Of a stretch of DNA of 45,354 nucleotides, positions 1 through 9,175 are shown one piece after another. The stretch is from assembly GCA_012519205.1 (NCBI GenBank), contig JAAYQR010000001.1, positions 1 to 45,354 on the forward strand, read 5' to 3'. A program made the translations under genes and the position numbers. The notes beneath the pieces were generated by a model that was not told the origin of the DNA, made no database searches, and was given only the letters and a program-made list of their open reading frames with translations. How positions within the stretch are numbered: the first letter of the stretch is position 1; each line of letters begins with the position of its first letter. Origin of the DNA: Candidatus Epulonipiscium sp. GTDB lineage: Bacteria > Bacillota > Clostridia > Lachnospirales > Defluviitaleaceae.

Positions 1-11
1 ACTACGTTTTT

Positions 12-110
12 TGGTATAATGGTCATGAGACTTGAACGCTCCTTTCTGGGAGGTAATGGTTGTTTGGCAATTTCCATTATACCAGAGGCGTTTCAGGTCT
101 CATTTTTTTA
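12..110 (+). promoter_or_regulatory. Structured leader with terminator-like hairpin
   Basis: This stretch lies upstream of the UPF0210 gene. Bases 25-39 pair with 88-103 (one G-U pair and one bulge), and the 3' arm runs straight into seven T's at 103-109, which is terminator-like. Inside the long loop are two further hairpins, 39-42 with 49-52 and 52-59 with 74-83. In addition, bases 12-22 (TGGTATAATGG) are an exact inverted copy of 74-84, so 74-84 has two possible partners. The 12-22 arm also contains a TATAAT that could be a -10 box. This could be an attenuator, a riboswitch-like element or the terminator of a gene outside the window. No known RNA family was recognised. Confidence 0.35.
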
Positions 111-150
111 TTAAGTTAACAGAACATGATTTTTATTGAGGAGGAAAATT

Positions 151-1509
151 ATGATTACGCGCTTGGAAGTACAGGAAACTAATAAAATGATTGAAAAGGC
201 CAAGCTGGATGTTCGAACCATTACCTTGGGGATAAGTTTGCAGGATTGTGCGGATAGCGATATTAATAAGTTTAATAAAAATATATATGATAAGATTACA
301 AAAACAGCAGAAAACCTTGTAAAAACTGGTGAGGAAATTGAAAAAGAATTCGGAATTCCCATTGTAAATAAAAGAATTTCAGTAACCCCAATTTCTATTG
401 TGGCTGCAGGTACTAAAACTGATTCTTATGTGTCTGTTGCCCACGCCTTAGATAAGGCTGCAAAAGATGTTGGTGTTAATTTTATTGGGGGTTTTTCAGC
501 CCTAGTTCAAAAGGGTTCTAATACTTCAGATAATATTTTGATTCAATCAATTCCCCAAGCTTTAGCAGAAACCCAAAGAGTATGCTCTTCCGTTAACTTG
601 GGAAGTACGAAATCAGGGATTAATATGGATGCTGTAAAACAAATGGGGGAAATAATAAAACAAACGGCAGAGGCAACTAAAGATAAAGAATCTATTGGAT
701 GTGCAAAACTAGTGGTATTTTGTAATGCTCCGGAAGATAATCCCTTTATGGCAGGGGCCTTTCATGGGGTAGGAGAAAAAGATTGTGTCATTAATGTGGG
801 GGTTAGTGGTCCGGGAGTTGTAAAAAAAGCTCTTGAAGCTGTAAAAGGAAAAGATTTTGAAACACTTTGCGAAACAATAAAAAAGACTGCTTTTAAAATT
901 ACAAGAGTAGGGCAATTAGTTGCCCAGGAAGCCTCAAGAAGACTTAATATACCCTTTGGAATTATTGATTTATCTCTTGCGCCAACTCCTGAGATAGGAG
1001 ATAGTATTGCAGAAATATTTGAAGAAATGGGATTGCAAAATGCCGGGGCGCCGGGAACTACTGCAGCTTTGGCCCTTTTAAATGATAATGTTAAAAAGGG
1101 TGGAGTAATGGCATCCTCCTATGTTGGGGGGCTTAGTGGGGCATTTATTCCTGTTAGCGAAGACCAAGGTATGATAAGGGCTGTGAAAAATGGGGCCCTT
1201 ACTTTAGAAAAATTGGAGGCCATGACTTGTGTGTGTTCTGTAGGCCTTGATATGATAGCAATACCGGGGGATACCTCTAATGAGACCATTTCAGGGATTA
1301 TTGCAGATGAAATGGCTATAGGAATGATTAATGGGAAAACCACTGCTGTTCGTATTATCCCCGTAATCGGTAAAACAGTAGGTGATACTGTAGAATTTGG
1401 GGGACTTCTAGGCTATGCACCTATTATGGCTGTTAATCATTTTAGCTGTAAGGATTTTATTCATAGGGGAGGAAGAATACCTGCACCTATTCATAGTTTT
1501 AAAAATTAA
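151..1509 (+). CDS. UPF0210 (DUF711/PFL-like) family protein
   Basis: This 452-aa protein is full length for UPF0210, a family with a pyruvate-formate-lyase-like fold whose biochemical role is not established. Family-typical stretches are visible near the N terminus ([15 protein letters not shown]), in the glycine-rich middle ([11 protein letters not shown]) and at the C terminus ([11 protein letters not shown]). The ATG at 151 was chosen because GAGGAGGA ends 4 bases upstream; an in-frame TTG at 136 has no ribosome binding site. In Firmicutes the family is often paired with a small ACT-domain protein. That partner would lie before the window and is not visible here. The gene ends at its own terminator. 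Confidence 0.9.
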   Translation: MITRLEVQETNKMIEKAKLDVRTITLGISLQDCADSDINKFNKNIYDKITKTAENLVKTGEEIEKEFGIPIVNKRISVTPISIVAAGTKTDSYVSVAHALDKAAKDVGVNFIGGFSALVQKGSNTSDNILIQSIPQALAETQRVCSSVNLGSTKSGINMDAVKQMGEIIKQTAEATKDKESIGCAKLVVFCNAPEDNPFMAGAFHGVGEKDCVINVGVSGPGVVKKALEAVKGKDFETLCETIKKTAFKITRVGQLVAQEASRRLNIPFGIIDLSLAPTPEIGDSIAEIFEEMGLQNAGAPGTTAALALLNDNVKKGGVMASSYVGGLSGAFIPVSEDQGMIRAVKNGALTLEKLEAMTCVCSVGLDMIAIPGDTSNETISGIIADEMAIGMINGKTTAVRIIPVIGKTVGDTVEFGGLLGYAPIMAVNHFSCKDFIHRGGRIPAPIHSFKN

Positions 1510-1528
1510 ATAAGGGGTTTAATTAAGC

Positions 1529-1570
1529 AAAACCAGGTCTAAAATATATAGTATAATAGACTTGGTTTTT
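1529..1570 (+). terminator. Rho-independent terminator after UPF0210 gene
   Basis: A 12-bp stem (1529-1540 with 1558-1569, one G-U pair) closes a 17-base loop and ends in a T run. The loop contains a TATAAT that could serve as a -10 for the following pepD, but no matching -35 was clear. Confidence 0.75.
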
Positions 1571-1604
1571 GTTATGATATCTATGATAAAGGAAGGAAGA
1601 TAAT

Positions 1605-3062
1605 ATGAATAATAAGTTGGAAGGATTAGAACCTAGAAGCCTATGGTATTACTTTGAAAAGATTAGCCAAATACCTAGGGGCTCAGGTAATGAAAAAGGC
1701 ATTAGTGATTACTTAGTTAGGTTTGCACAGGAAAATAAATTATGGGTTATGCAGGATAAAGCTTTAAATATTATCATCAAAAAGCCTGGGACTAAAGATT
1801 ATGAAAATGCTCCTACTGTAATACTTCAAGGACATATGGACATGGTATGTGAAAAAGATGAAGATGTAGAACATGACTTCTTAAAAGATCCTCTACGATT
1901 AAAAGTTAAAGGAGATTTTGTTTTTGCTGAGGGCACGACATTAGGAGCGGATAATGGAATTGCCGTGGCATATAGTTTAGCACTTCTAGCCTCAAAAGAT
2001 ATTCCCCATCCACCTTTGGAGGTTATTATCACAACTGAAGAAGAAACAGGAATGGAAGGCGCAGCCAAACTAGACGCGTCCTTATTAACGGGCAAAATAC
2101 TTATCAATATGGATTCGGAGGAAGAGGGAGAATTTTTGGTTAGTTGCGCAGGGGGTGGACGTACTCACTTAGTACTAAAACCAAATTGGATTAATGAAGA
2201 AAAAAAAGCTCCTGTATATTCTATTCAAATAAGAAAATTAAGGGGTGGTCATTCAGGACAAGAAATAGATAAAGAAAGAGGTAATGCCAATAAAATGATG
2301 GGAAGGATTCTCACAGGTATCCAAGAGCAAATCCCCTTTAATCTAATATCTATTAATGGAGGGGCAAAGGACAATGTTATTTCAAGAGAAACCGATGCTA
2401 TCATTCAAATTGAAGAAGAATATATAGATAAACTCACCAACTATATTAAAGAGTGGAATGATATATTTAGAAATGAATATAGAATTTCCGATCCTGAAGT
2501 TGTAGTAAAATTAGAATTCATAAGGGAAATGACCCATAGGTATTTATCAGAAGATACTAAGAAAAAAGCAATTACGGTACTTACTCTAATTCCTAATGGC
2601 ATACAGTCTATGAGTATGGACATAAAAGGATTAGTAGAAAGCTCTACTAATTTAGGAGTTGTAACCACCGATAAAGATGAAATACGTTTTATAAGCGCCG
2701 TTAGAAGTTCAGTCAAAAGCCGTAAGGAGTTTATTATGAAACAGACAAAAATACTTGCTGATATGATAGGAGCAGATTATTTTACAAAGGGTGAATATCC
2801 AGAATGGCAATATGTGTCTGATTCTAAAATACGAGGTATTTTTGAGGAAGTCTACGAGAATATGTATGGTAATAAACCAAAAATAAATGCAATACATGCA
2901 GGGGTGGAATGTGGATTTTTTGCTGAAAAAATAAAAGGAATCGACATCATTTCTATGGGTCCTAATATGTGGGATATTCATACCCCAAATGAAAAATTAA
3001 GTATATCCTCTGCTAACAGAACCTGGGAATTCCTACTTGCAGTTTTAAAGAAAATAAGATAA
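1605..3062 (+). CDS. pepD: Aminoacyl-histidine dipeptidase (Xaa-His dipeptidase), M20 family
   Basis: PepD is a cytosolic zinc dipeptidase that cleaves Xaa-His and a range of other dipeptides, supplying amino acids from peptides. The protein is 485 aa, the usual family length. Metal and catalytic motifs appear in the expected order: GHMDMV near residue 80, GTTLGADNGIAVA near 112, TTEEETGMEG near 146, and a C-terminal HAGVECGFF followed by SMGPNMWDIHTPNE. The central insert (RGGHSG region) corresponds to the dimerisation or lid domain of M20 enzymes. The ATG at 1605 follows GGAAGGAAG. With pepT about 4 kb downstream, the region suggests peptide use as a nutrient source, which is an inference from content rather than from co-transcription. 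Confidence 0.93.
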   Translation: MNNKLEGLEPRSLWYYFEKISQIPRGSGNEKGISDYLVRFAQENKLWVMQDKALNIIIKKPGTKDYENAPTVILQGHMDMVCEKDEDVEHDFLKDPLRLKVKGDFVFAEGTTLGADNGIAVAYSLALLASKDIPHPPLEVIITTEEETGMEGAAKLDASLLTGKILINMDSEEEGEFLVSCAGGGRTHLVLKPNWINEEKKAPVYSIQIRKLRGGHSGQEIDKERGNANKMMGRILTGIQEQIPFNLISINGGAKDNVISRETDAIIQIEEEYIDKLTNYIKEWNDIFRNEYRISDPEVVVKLEFIREMTHRYLSEDTKKKAITVLTLIPNGIQSMSMDIKGLVESSTNLGVVTTDKDEIRFISAVRSSVKSRKEFIMKQTKILADMIGADYFTKGEYPEWQYVSDSKIRGIFEEVYENMYGNKPKINAIHAGVECGFFAEKIKGIDIISMGPNMWDIHTPNEKLSISSANRTWEFLLAVLKKIR

Positions 3063-3117
3063 TTTTACAGCTATATTGTACTACGGCATTAAGGAGTGCA
3101 TAATTATAAATTCACTT

Positions 3118-4353
3118 ATGAAGAAAGATGTGATAAGAATGAGATTGCCGTGGGATAAACAATATTTAAAAATATCATTCCACGTTATATTTACACTGAT
3201 AGTGATATTTGGGATAGGTATTCTTATTAAAAATATTATTCCTATAACTGTAAGTATAAGTTTAATTATCTCAAAAATACTTTCGATACTATCCCCTTTT
3301 TTTCTGGGGATAGCCATCGCCTATTTACTTGATCCTTTAGTAAATAATTATCAAGATATTGTGGTAGAGCCCATATGCCAGAAAATAAAGGATAGGAAAC
3401 TATCCACTAAAAAAACAAAGAATATAAGAGAGAAAGTAAAAAAAGAAGATACAAGAACATGCTCTACATTACTTACTTATACTACGGTTATATTTGTGAT
3501 TGTACTAATGGGAGCATTTGTTTCCACTAGCTTTGGAAATCACAAGGGCTTTAGGAATATGGATAATGTAGTTATCGGCATTAGGACATATGCAAATTCT
3601 TTTAATGATATGATCTATAGTGTACAACAAAGCTTAGAGAAAATGGGATTTTTGCAGGAAGCAGAAAATATAGTTGAAGAGTTTACATCAAAAATTGGAG
3701 GCATTGTACAAAATACCAGTGCAAAGATAATAGAAGGAATTACAAAGGCGGGAAACAAAGTAGTAGATTTTGCAATGGCATTGGTTATTTCGTTTTATTT
3801 ATTGAAAGATAAGAAAAAATTTATAAATTTTACTAATAAGTTTTTAGAAACTTTTATTCCTGATAGGGTTTATAAAAACTTTAAAAGTTTTTGGGTTGAT
3901 GTGGATTATGTTTTATCAGGATATATAAGGGGACAATTAATGGACTCTTTTATCATGGGTGTACTCATTGGAATAAGTGTTGCAATCATTGGGATTGACT
4001 TTCCTATTATTATAGGAATAATAGCAGGAATATCTAATATTATCCCTTATTTTGGGCCGATAATAGGGATGATACCGGCAGCTTTAATGGGCTTAATAAG
4101 TGGTAATCCGATGAAAGCTTTGTATGCAGTAATTACACTTTTTATTCTACAGCAAATCGACGGAGCAATCATCGCTCCAAAAATTGTAGGGGAAAGTGTA
4201 GATGTTCATCCTGTTGCTATTGTAGTAGCCATTATAGCTGGAGGCTCTTTGTTTGGTCTAGTAGGAATGCTTTTGGCAGTACCTGTTGCAGCACTTTTAA
4301 AACTAATATTCATCAGATATATAGATAGTAAAGCACAAGAGAAATCGGGATAG
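3118..4353 (+). CDS. AI-2E family transporter (permease)
   Basis: This is a polytopic membrane protein of about 411 aa in the AI-2E/UPF0118 family. Members include AI-2 exporters, Na+/H+ antiporters and sporulation channels such as YtvI, so the substrate cannot be read from sequence. An N-terminal hydrophobic pair is followed by a charged loop (residues about 80-112), an amphipathic region, and then a C-terminal block with the family motif GPIIGMIPA and further helices ending in GMLLAVPVAALLKL. The start is uncertain. AAGGAG sits 21 bases before the ATG at 3118, while an ATG at 3139 gives the more usual N terminus MRLPWDKQYLKISF but has a weak ribosome binding site. The stop codon lies in the terminator stem. 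Confidence 0.85.
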   Translation: MKKDVIRMRLPWDKQYLKISFHVIFTLIVIFGIGILIKNIIPITVSISLIISKILSILSPFFLGIAIAYLLDPLVNNYQDIVVEPICQKIKDRKLSTKKTKNIREKVKKEDTRTCSTLLTYTTVIFVIVLMGAFVSTSFGNHKGFRNMDNVVIGIRTYANSFNDMIYSVQQSLEKMGFLQEAENIVEEFTSKIGGIVQNTSAKIIEGITKAGNKVVDFAMALVISFYLLKDKKKFINFTNKFLETFIPDRVYKNFKSFWVDVDYVLSGYIRGQLMDSFIMGVLIGISVAIIGIDFPIIIGIIAGISNIIPYFGPIIGMIPAALMGLISGNPMKALYAVITLFILQQIDGAIIAPKIVGESVDVHPVAIVVAIIAGGSLFGLVGMLLAVPVAALLKLIFIRYIDSKAQEKSG

Positions 4354-4373
4354 TAGTCTTATCCCGATTTCTC
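4339..4373. terminator. Bidirectional terminator between convergent genes
   Basis: A perfect 14-bp stem (4339-4352 with 4360-4373) with a 7-base loop lies between the AI-2E family gene and tyrS, which converge here. It overlaps the last codons of the AI-2E gene. T-rich sequence follows on the plus side (TATTTTATTAT) and A/T-rich sequence on the other, so it can serve both genes. Confidence 0.75.
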
Positions 4374-4387
4374 AAATCCATATTTTA

Positions 4388-5614
4388 TTATACTAGTTGA
4401 ACCCTATGAAATACTTTTTTTCCCTTTTGAATCATTATACCATCCTCTTTGAAGTCAGTTAATTGCACCCGATGGTCAATGTCTATAATTTTATTTTCTT
4501 CTATTTTGATACCACCTTGAAAAACCAAGCGGCGACCTTCAGAACGGGATTGGATGAGTTCAGTTTTTTGAAGAAGGGTTAAAATATCAATACCCTCCTT
4601 AAATTCAATTCTTGAAATCTCAGTAGTAGGAATAGAGCCACCCTTAGTGCCACCACTAAAAAGGGCTTTTGCTGCAGTCTCTGCCTTTTTTGCCTCTTCT
4701 TCCCCATGAACTATTTTTGTAACTTCAAAGGCTAAAACTTCTTTTGCCCTATTTATTTCTGCTCCTTCTAGGGAACTGAGCTTGTTTACTTCATCCATAG
4801 GAAGGAAGGTAAGAAGTGATAGGCATTTTTTAACATCTGCATCGGCAATATTTCTCCAGTATTGGTAGAAGTCATAAGGGGAGGTCTTTTCGGAATCTAA
4901 CCATATGGCTCCTGATTCAGTTTTACCCATTTTATTTCCTTCGCTGGTAGTAAGGAGGGTAAAGGTCATACCAAAGGAATCATCATTGCCTATGCGGCGG
5001 ATTAACTCTACGCCTCCTAGGATATTAGACCATTGATCATTTCCACCTAATTGTAATTTACAGTTATATCTTCTATATAACTCTAGGAAATCGTAGGATT
5101 GCATAAGAGTATAATTGAATTCTAGGAAGGAAAGACCTTTTTCCATTCGAGCCTTATAACTTTCAAAGGTAAGCATTCTATTTACAGAAAAATGAACTCC
5201 AATTTCTCTTAAAAAAGAGATATAGTTTAAATTAAGAAGCCAATCAGCATTATTAACCATAATGGCTTTATCTTCTCCAAATTCAATAAACTTAGAAAGC
5301 TGTTTTTTAAAACAATTGGAATTATGGTTCACAGTTTCTTCTGTCATCATTTTTCTCATATCAGACTTACCGGTAGGGTCACCTATCATACCCGTACCCC
5401 CACCAATAAGGGCAATAGGTCTATGTCCCGCTCTTTGCATATGCGCCATAGCCATAATTGTGACAAAATGACCTACATGCAGACTATCGGCAGTAGGATC
5501 AAAGCCTATATAAAAAGTCACTGATTCTCTTCCTAACAATTCTCTTATTTCACTTTCATGGGTTGTTTGTTGTATAAATCCTCTCTCGTTTAGAACATCA
5601 AATGCATTCCTCAT
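4388..5614 (-). CDS. tyrS: Tyrosyl-tRNA synthetase
   Basis: This is a class I aminoacyl-tRNA synthetase that charges tRNA-Tyr. The 408-aa protein has the HIGH-type motif as HVGH (about residues 47-50, after PTADSL), the tyrosine pocket region [22 protein letters not shown], and the KMSKS-type loop as KMGKT. It ends in an S4-like RNA-binding domain ([14 protein letters not shown]). The ATG at 5614 is preceded by AAAAAGGAG. Expression is almost certainly controlled by the tyrosine T-box immediately upstream on the same strand. Confidence 0.96.
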   Translation of the reverse strand: MRNAFDVLNERGFIQQTTHESEIRELLGRESVTFYIGFDPTADSLHVGHFVTIMAMAHMQRAGHRPIALIGGGTGMIGDPTGKSDMRKMMTEETVNHNSNCFKKQLSKFIEFGEDKAIMVNNADWLLNLNYISFLREIGVHFSVNRMLTFESYKARMEKGLSFLEFNYTLMQSYDFLELYRRYNCKLQLGGNDQWSNILGGVELIRRIGNDDSFGMTFTLLTTSEGNKMGKTESGAIWLDSEKTSPYDFYQYWRNIADADVKKCLSLLTFLPMDEVNKLSSLEGAEINRAKEVLAFEVTKIVHGEEEAKKAETAAKALFSGGTKGGSIPTTEISRIEFKEGIDILTLLQKTELIQSRSEGRRLVFQGGIKIEENKIIDIDHRVQLTDFKEDGIMIQKGKKVFHRVQLV

Positions 5615-5639
5615 AATAATTACTCCTTTTTAATAATTT

Positions 5640-5907
5640 TACAAATAAAAAGACCCCTCGTCTTATAATTATAAGGACGAGAGGGCCCGTGGTACCACCT
5701 TAATTCATATACTTTAAACAAAAGCATACCTTAACTCTATAACGGGGAGAACCGTCAGATTATCTGATGTTTAAGGGGTGTAATTCGTGTATTCATGTAC
5801 TGCAAATCTTTCACCGGCCGATTTGCTCTCTTGAATTGTAACCATGAAAAACTACTGCGGATTTTGTACAATCCATTTACCCTATCATTACATTTCTAGT
5901 ATGATTG
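5640..5907 (-). promoter_or_regulatory. T-box leader (tyrosine-responsive) of tyrS
   Basis: Read on the minus strand, the leader contains the near-invariant T-box bulge AGGTGGTACCACGGG (complement of 5686-5700). This is followed by a strong terminator hairpin whose arms (CTCTCGTCCTTATA and TATAAGACGAG) end in TCTTTTT before tyrS. Upstream, a Stem I apical hairpin is visible: GCAAATC pairs with GATTTGC around GGCCGGTGAAA. Shortly after it comes GAATACAC, where TAC (complement of 5789-5791) is the likely Tyr specifier codon. Uncharged tRNA-Tyr should favour the antiterminator form. The 5' end is estimated from the promoter. Confidence 0.93.
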
Positions 5908-5913
5908 TATGTT

Positions 5914-5942
5914 ATAATATCACAAACCTTAAATAAACTCAA
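5914..5942 (-). promoter_or_regulatory. SigA-type promoter of T-box/tyrS
   Basis: On the minus strand TTGAGT (5942-5937) is followed after 17 bases by TATTAT (5919-5914). This places the transcript start near 5907, just before the T-box. Confidence 0.6.
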
Positions 5943-5973
5943 GAAAAACCGTAGGCCCATTAAAAAATCATTA

Positions 5974-5996
5974 TTTTGAGCCATGTTTTGAGCCAT
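5974..5996. repeat. Tandem 11-base direct repeat
   Basis: TTTTGAGCCAT occurs twice (5974-5984 and 5986-5996), separated by one G. It lies upstream of the tyrS promoter and downstream of pepT. No function can be assigned. Confidence 0.6.
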
Positions 5997-6029
5997 CATT
6001 CCTCTGATATTATCATGGAATACTAGCGG

Positions 6030-6061
6030 CTGAGCGCTCTGAGCATAGCGAAGGAACTCAG
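6030..6061. repeat. GC-rich palindromic repeat-like element after pepT
   Basis: A locally GC-rich imperfect hairpin: CTGAGCGCT (6030-6038) pairs with AGCG (6047-6050) plus CTCAG (6057-6061). It stands out from the AT-rich surroundings. The core TGAGCATAGCGAAGGA resembles the dispersed palindromic repeats of the type TGAGCG..AGCGAAG found in many bacterial genomes (comparison from memory). It may also act as a 3' hairpin for pepT, although no T run follows it on the minus strand. Confidence 0.45.
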
Positions 6062-6068
6062 GATGGAG

Positions 6069-7283
6069 TTATGCCTCTGCAATTTTAACAATCACTGCCA
6101 CAGCTTTTTTCATAGCATCAGTGGAGATATATTCATACCTCCCATGAAAATTATCTCCCCCAGTGAAAATATTAGGGCAAGGCAGTCCCATAAAAGACAA
6201 TCTAGCACCATCTGTACCGCCGCGAATAGGCTTCACCCTAGGCTCAATTCCTACTGATTTCATAGCATTAAAGGCCCTATCTACTATTTCCATTTTACCT
6301 TCTAGTTTTTCTTTCATGTTAAAATATTGATCTCTTAATTCTAATACTGCCGTATGGACTCCATAGGTATCATTAATTTTTTTAACAGCCTCTTCCATAA
6401 AAGTTTTACGTTTTTTAAAATCAACCATATCGAAATCTCTAATAATGTAAACTAACTCAGTCTTTTCTACATCACCATTAAAATTGTTAAGATGATAAAA
6501 ACCTTCATATCCTTCAGTATGGGCAGGGGTTTCGTGCTCAGGGAAGAGATGAGCAAATTCAGTACCTATTAGGACGGCATTTTTCATCTTGTACTTTGCA
6601 GTTCCGGGATGGATATTTTGGCCATGTATTGTAATTTTGGCTTGGGCTGCGTTGAAATTTTCATATTGTAGCTCCCCTAATAAACCTCCATCAATAGTAT
6701 ATGCAAAATCGGCATCAAACTTTTTAACATCAAACAAATCAGCACCTCGCCCAATTTCCTCATCGGGGGTAAAGGCGATACGGATTTTACCATGTTTAAT
6801 TTCAGGATGGTTATTTAGATACTCCATGGCGGTGAGAATTTCCGCAATCCCTGCTTTATCATCGGCGCCTAGTAGGGTTGTCCCATCTGTTGTAATAAGG
6901 GTATGACCAATATAATTTTTTAGCTCTGGAAAAACTCTTGAAGACAAGATGATATTGTTTTCTTGATTTAGTATAATATCCCTTCCATCATAATCTTTAA
7001 TAATCTGAGGATTGATATTTTTCCCTATCATATCGGGACTTGTATCCATGTGGGAGATAAATCCAATTGTCTTAGTTTCTTTTTTTGTATTAGATGGAAG
7101 AGTTGCCATAACATATCCGTTTTCATCTACTTCGACTTCTTTTAAACCTAAATCAAAGCATTCCTCTGCCAATGTTTTCGCAAAATCCAGTTGGGTCTTT
7201 GTACTAGGGCATGTGGATGAACTTTCATCAGAAGTGGTGGAGTATTTTACATATTTTAGAAACCTTTTAACAACCTTATCCAT
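6069..7283 (-). CDS. pepT: Peptidase T (tripeptide aminopeptidase), M20B family
   Basis: PepT is a cytosolic dizinc aminopeptidase that removes the N-terminal residue of tripeptides. The 404-aa length is standard. Motifs seen in order are SHMDTSPD (first zinc His and catalytic Asp, near residue 77), [14 protein letters not shown] (bridging Asp), [13 protein letters not shown] (catalytic Glu pair), [11 protein letters not shown], and the C-terminal [23 protein letters not shown]. The ATG at 7283 follows AAGGAG. A TATAAT-like -10 lies about 35 bases upstream on the minus strand (complement of 7315-7320). It is transcribed towards tyrS but is separated from it by the repeat-bearing spacer and the T-box promoter, so it is probably a single-gene unit. 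Confidence 0.95.
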   Translation of the reverse strand: MDKVVKRFLKYVKYSTTSDESSSTCPSTKTQLDFAKTLAEECFDLGLKEVEVDENGYVMATLPSNTKKETKTIGFISHMDTSPDMIGKNINPQIIKDYDGRDIILNQENNIILSSRVFPELKNYIGHTLITTDGTTLLGADDKAGIAEILTAMEYLNNHPEIKHGKIRIAFTPDEEIGRGADLFDVKKFDADFAYTIDGGLLGELQYENFNAAQAKITIHGQNIHPGTAKYKMKNAVLIGTEFAHLFPEHETPAHTEGYEGFYHLNNFNGDVEKTELVYIIRDFDMVDFKKRKTFMEEAVKKINDTYGVHTAVLELRDQYFNMKEKLEGKMEIVDRAFNAMKSVGIEPRVKPIRGGTDGARLSFMGLPCPNIFTGGDNFHGRYEYISTDAMKKAVAVIVKIAEA

Positions 7284-7372
7284 AAAAAATCTCCTTATTA
7301 GTAAATTTCATATTATTATATGGTTTATTTTAAAAGTAAAAGTTTCATGATAATAATTAACCTTTCATAAGA

Positions 7373-7401
7373 TTGAAATTTATAGTAAAATAATATATAA
7401 G
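7373..7401 (+). promoter_or_regulatory. Promoter of HD-GYP gene
   Basis: TTGAAA (7373-7378), a 17-base spacer, then TATAAG (7396-7401), about 30 bases before the ATG at 7432. Confidence 0.55.
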
Positions 7402-7431
7402 TAGTCTATGTAATTTAGAGGAGTAGTATTA

Positions 7432-8592
7432 ATGAAAAAGATAAAATTTATTCCCTTTAGGTTCAAATTAGGTCTAGTAGTGAGTGTATGGGTGTCTTTG
7501 GTAATTATTTTTTTAGGAACTAATATCTATAATAATATAAAACATACAATGGAAAAGCAATATAATGTTAATGGTAATGTAATGAATGCCTTAGAAGCAT
7601 CAAATTACTATATGCTATATAAGGCTTTAGATAAAATAGCATTATATATATTTATTGCTTTGATTATTTCTATTGGGATTTCAATCCTTTTGGGGAGTGT
7701 ATTGGCTAATTTCATTTCTAGACCAATAAAGAAGATGATGGTAGGAATGGAAGAAATATCAAATGGTAATCTTAATTATAAGATTGATATAAGGAGTAAA
7801 GATGAGTTTAGGCTCCTTGGAAGAAACTTCAATAATATGACCCATCATATAAGAAAACTCATAGAAGAAAGAAATAAAAGAGAAGAGGAATTAAGTAATA
7901 AGAATAATGAAATATTGGTGCAAAGGGACGAAATCAATGCATTATACGAAGAAACTACAGCAATGAATGAAGAATTGGAATTTTTGTTACATCAAAATCA
8001 AAAGAATTATTTTGTAACAGTAAAAGCCTTGGTAAATTCCATAGAAGCAAAGGATAAGTATACCAGAGGCCATTGTGAAAGAGTTATGGAATATGTATTA
8101 AAAATTGGAGAAGCTATGGATTTAACACAAGGTGAGCTTGAGGATTTAAAGTATGCCGCCCTCTTACATGATGTGGGCAAAATAGGAGTCCCATCAAGTA
8201 TAATTAACAAAGGGAGTAAATTGACTGAAGATGAAATGGAATTAGTTAAAATGCATTCAATATTGGGCTACGAAATACTAAAAGATGTTCCATTCTTAGA
8301 AAATGCTAGGAAGGCGATACTCCATCATCATGAGAGAATAGACGGAAGAGGTTATCCCGATGCACTAAAAGATAAGGAAATCAGCCTATTATCTAAAATT
8401 CTCGCGGTTGCAGATGCCTTTGATGCCATGACAACGGGTAGATCCTATAGAATGATACCCTTTACAAAAAAGATGGCCCTAGAACAATTAATAGAGAATA
8501 AGAATTTACAATTTGATCCTGAAATTGTGGATATATTTGTTACATTAATGGAAAGAGAATACATACAGGATTTGTCCCAAAACATAATATAA
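7432..8592 (+). CDS. Membrane HAMP/HD-GYP domain protein (probable c-di-GMP phosphodiesterase)
   Basis: The 386-aa protein has an N-terminal membrane helix (about residues 12-30), a very short external loop of about 35 residues, and a second membrane helix (about 68-92). A HAMP linker (FISRPIKKMMVGMEEISNGNL) and a coiled coil (about 140-185) follow, and then an HD-GYP domain. The HD-GYP signature is complete, with HDVGKIGVP for the HD metal site and HHHERIDGRGYP for the GYP motif, so hydrolysis of cyclic di-GMP (or a related cyclic dinucleotide) is expected. The external loop is too small for a classical ligand-binding domain. The gene has its own promoter and a terminator shared with a convergent gene. 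No GGDEF partner is visible in the window. Confidence 0.9.
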   Translation: MKKIKFIPFRFKLGLVVSVWVSLVIIFLGTNIYNNIKHTMEKQYNVNGNVMNALEASNYYMLYKALDKIALYIFIALIISIGISILLGSVLANFISRPIKKMMVGMEEISNGNLNYKIDIRSKDEFRLLGRNFNNMTHHIRKLIEERNKREEELSNKNNEILVQRDEINALYEETTAMNEELEFLLHQNQKNYFVTVKALVNSIEAKDKYTRGHCERVMEYVLKIGEAMDLTQGELEDLKYAALLHDVGKIGVPSSIINKGSKLTEDEMELVKMHSILGYEILKDVPFLENARKAILHHHERIDGRGYPDALKDKEISLLSKILAVADAFDAMTTGRSYRMIPFTKKMALEQLIENKNLQFDPEIVDIFVTLMEREYIQDLSQNII

Positions 8593-8594
8593 TT

Positions 8595-8641
8595 AATAGC
8601 ATAACAAAAACCCCCAAACCGGGGGCTTTTATTATGCTATT
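8595..8641. terminator. Long bidirectional terminator
   Basis: The core is CCCCC (8611-8615) paired with GGGGG (8621-8625), extended by A/T pairs and by a 10-bp outer stem (8595-8604 with 8632-8641). A T run follows the G arm on the plus strand and an A run precedes the C arm, so it works in both directions between the convergent HD-GYP and P-loop genes. Confidence 0.85.
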
Positions 8642-9045
8642 AAAAAGGTTTTTAATGGGTCGGGGATTTCTTTGACTTTGCAGCTTATTCCTATAACAAA
8701 GTGTACATTATATTTTTTTGATATTCTTTTTAATTCATCCAAAAACGGGTGGATTTCTTCTAAAGAGAGGTTGGTGAGTTTTAGAAGCCCATCGATATAT
8801 ATATTCTCGATATCATGGTCTTGAGATATAATTCCACATATGAATCCAAAGAACTGTTTGTAATCACTAATTGGAAAATCATTTACCTCAATAAAACGAA
8901 TCTTATGGTGCAAATTAAACATATGACCGCGATCATGATCAAGATATACTACATTACCTTTAGAAGTTTTGATAGATTGGTTGGCCATGTTGATTAAAAG
9001 CTTGCTTTTACCTTCACCTTGTTCTCCCGCAATGATTTGTATCAT
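8632..9045 (-). CDS. Small P-loop ATP-binding protein, function unknown
   Basis: This is a 137-aa protein with a Walker A motif at the very N terminus (GEQGEGKSK, residues 6-14) and a Walker B-like segment IENIYIDG. The rest looks like a compact P-loop fold without obvious extra domains, so the call rests on the nucleotide-binding motif alone and no specific function is recognised. The ATG at 9045 was chosen because AAAGGGGGAG lies just upstream; an in-frame start 13 codons earlier lacks a good site. The gene follows ytrH-ytrI on the same strand but is separated from them by a terminator, so it is likely transcribed independently. Confidence 0.7.
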   Translation of the reverse strand: MIQIIAGEQGEGKSKLLINMANQSIKTSKGNVVYLDHDRGHMFNLHHKIRFIEVNDFPISDYKQFFGFICGIISQDHDIENIYIDGLLKLTNLSLEEIHPFLDELKRISKKYNVHFVIGISCKVKEIPDPLKTFLIA

Positions 9046-9109
9046 AGGAAACTCCCCCTTTAATATAATTGTACAACTTTCCATATATTAATTATATTCT
9101 TCATGTAAT

Positions 9110-9148
9110 TAAAAAAACCTTTTTTAAAAAAAGATTTAAAAAAAAGGT
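9110..9148 (-). terminator. Terminator after ytrI-like gene
   Basis: On the minus strand ACCTTTTTT (complement of 9140-9148) pairs with AAAAAAGGT (complement of 9117-9125) and is followed by T's (complement of 9111-9117). It lies just downstream of the ytrI-like stop at 9176. Confidence 0.6.
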
Positions 9149-9175
9149 CATATATTAAAGGAAAATAAAATCTTA

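Noticed and set aside
1-110. C-terminal part of an upstream protein in frame 1
   Set aside because: The frame is open for about 36 codons but reads as no recognised protein, and the sequence is better explained by its base-pairing structure.
5262-5524. Open frames on the plus strand inside tyrS
   Set aside because: They are antisense shadows of a strongly conserved gene with no ribosome binding site.
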